A DNA stretch of 14,427 bases, from NCBI GenBank assembly GCA_025455765.1, contig JALOLX010000010.1, positions 1 through 14,427 of the forward strand, read 5' to 3'. Position 1 is the first letter of the stretch. Each line of letters begins with the position of its first letter. Shown piece by piece: positions 13,433 to 14,427 of this stretch. The position numbers were made by a program, and so were the translations under genes. Below the pieces are notes generated by a model. That model saw only the letters and a program-made list of their open reading frames with translations, searched no databases and had not been told where the DNA came from. The DNA is from Flavobacteriales bacterium (GTDB taxonomy: Bacteria > Bacteroidota > Bacteroidia > Flavobacteriales_F > PHOS-HE28).

Positions 13433-14427
13433 ATGATCGGTGAACGGACCGTACCCCTGCCTTATTCGCTCTTCCGCCTGCTCGGCGCGGCCATCCTCGT
13501 GCTGGTGAGCGCAATGGTGTTCGCACAGCCCAGTGGCCCTGCCACACGTGGCAAGCGCTTTTGGACGGGGTTCGTGCAGAACGGATTCGGGGCCAGCAGT
13601 TTGAAGGTCCACGTGCTCACCACCACAGCCACCACCGGAACGGTGAGCATGCCCGCCACCGGCTGGAGCAGCTCTTTCACTGCCGGCGCCAACGCGGTAT
13701 CCGTGATCGATGTGCCGTTGACCGCTGAACATTTCGGATCCGGAGTGATCGAACCGAAAGGCATCCTGATCACCACGCAGGACAGTGTGGACGTCACCAT
13801 CAGCAGCTTCCAGAACTGGACCCAGGATATGAGCCAGATCCTCCCGGAGACCTCTCTGGGGATCAGCTATCGGGTGTCAGCCAGTGTAGGCGTACCCAAC
13901 TTCATGAACCTTCACCACAGCGAATTCCTCGTTGTGGCCACCGAGGATGGAACGGAGGTTCGGATCACGCCCGCAGTGAACACCATGGACGGCCGCCCGG
14001 CCAACGTGCCCTACACCGTGCAACTGAATGCGGGCCAGTCCTATCAAGTGAAAGCACTGAGCGACAGCGGCGACCTGAGCGGCAGCTTGGTGGAAGGGAC
14101 CGATGCTTCGGGCCCATGCCGTCCCTTCGTGGTCATCGGTGGTGCCACCTGTGGATCAGCACCGACCGGGTGTGCGGCGTGCGATGTCGTGTTCGATCAA
14201 TTGATGCCCTTGCCAGCATGGGGCACCACGTACTACACCCTTCCCATACAAGGGGTGAACTCGGTGAGCTATCGCATTCTCGCGCATGAGAACGGCACCG
14301 TGGTGAACATCAGCGGCGTGGGCAGTGTGACCTTGAACGCTGGGCAATCGCATTCCGTGAGCGGCAGTACGGTTCCCCGCTGCATCGAAGCGGACCGCCC
14401 CATCATGGTGACCCAATTCATGGAAGG
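13433..14427 (+). CDS. Secreted IgGFc-binding-domain protein, 3' end outside window
   Basis: The first 331 residues are present. A signal peptide spans residues 1-31 (FRLLGAAILVLVSAMVFA then Q). GKRFWTGFVQNGFG at 40-53 and the following beta-rich region match the start of Bacteroidota proteins with an IgGFc-binding N-terminal domain. That domain is visible from about residue 160: FLVVATEDGTEVRITP, VQLNAGQSYQVKA, DLSGSLVEG, PFVVIGGATC, FDQLMPLPAWGTTYYTLP, YRILAHENGTVVNISG, VTLNAGQSHSV, ADRPIMVTQF. Four cysteines (C229, C240, C247, C250) cluster as expected of a disulfide-stabilised extracellular domain. In gliding Bacteroidota such proteins are large surface adhesin-like molecules, often with C-terminal sorting domains; that end is not in the window. 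ATG 13433 is the only ATG before the signal peptide. It follows the lipoprotein gene by 83 nt with no terminator between. Confidence 0.85.
   Translation, partial: MIGERTVPLPYSLFRLLGAAILVLVSAMVFAQPSGPATRGKRFWTGFVQNGFGASSLKVHVLTTTATTGTVSMPATGWSSSFTAGANAVSVIDVPLTAEHFGSGVIEPKGILITTQDSVDVTISSFQNWTQDMSQILPETSLGISYRVSASVGVPNFMNLHHSEFLVVATEDGTEVRITPAVNTMDGRPANVPYTVQLNAGQSYQVKALSDSGDLSGSLVEGTDASGPCRPFVVIGGATCGSAPTGCAACDVVFDQLMPLPAWGTTYYTLPIQGVNSVSYRILAHENGTVVNISGVGSVTLNAGQSHSVSGSTVPRCIEADRPIMVTQFME

Overview
This window is about 14.4 kb of dense, GC-rich bacterial DNA with no RNA genes, mobile elements or CRISPR arrays that I can see. It looks like a Bacteroidota chromosome, most likely a high-GC uncultured Flavobacteriales-type lineage. 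The reasons are several secreted proteins of kinds typical of gliding or type IX secreting Bacteroidota (a gingipain-like protein, an IgGFc-binding-domain protein, an Ig-like Big_5 lipoprotein, a large outer-membrane protein with SprA-like features), an OmpA-family lipoprotein with a coiled coil, near absence of Shine-Dalgarno motifs, and -7 elements resembling the Bacteroidota consensus TAnnTTTG. The lineage is an inference from gene content; no marker gene is present.

Layout. (1) Left block, minus strand, 1-3246: an OmpA-family lipoprotein (2269-3246) followed after 27 nt by a PP_4765/HI0933-type flavoprotein (1042-2241), then, after a 279-nt gap, a secreted FN3-plus-C25-like protein that runs off the left edge (1-762). 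(2) Centre, 3380-5795: a conserved-looking protein of unknown function on the plus strand, divergent from the OmpA gene, whose 3' end overlaps by 59 nt the 3' end of a convergent peptide-type solute-binding lipoprotein (4080-5795, minus). (3) 5925-9440: a 1171-residue outer-membrane protein on the plus strand, divergent from the solute-binding gene across a 129-nt region that holds a clean 7-bp dyad with a 21-bp centre spacing. (4) 9514-10431: a minus-strand inner-membrane coiled-coil protein, convergent with the barrel gene and separated from it by two adjacent hairpins. (5) Right block, plus strand, 10516 to the end: comF (probable TTG start), the free methionine-(R)-sulfoxide reductase msrC, a Big_5 lipoprotein overlapping msrC by 10 nt, and, after an 83-nt gap, an IgGFc-binding-domain protein cut by the right edge.

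How the genes fit together. Most products are envelope or surface proteins: two lipoproteins with periplasmic or outer-membrane placement, a large outer-membrane protein, a peptidoglycan-binding OmpA domain, an inner-membrane coiled-coil protein and two exported proteins. comF, msrC and the Big_5 lipoprotein are packed like one transcript, but their functions (DNA uptake, repair of oxidised free methionine, surface lipoprotein) do not form an obvious pathway. I see no defence island, biosynthetic cluster or other clearly new multi-gene system. The least explained items are the SprA-like 1171-residue protein with an EF-hand-like loop, the unknown protein at 3380-4138, and the coiled-coil membrane protein at 9514-10431.
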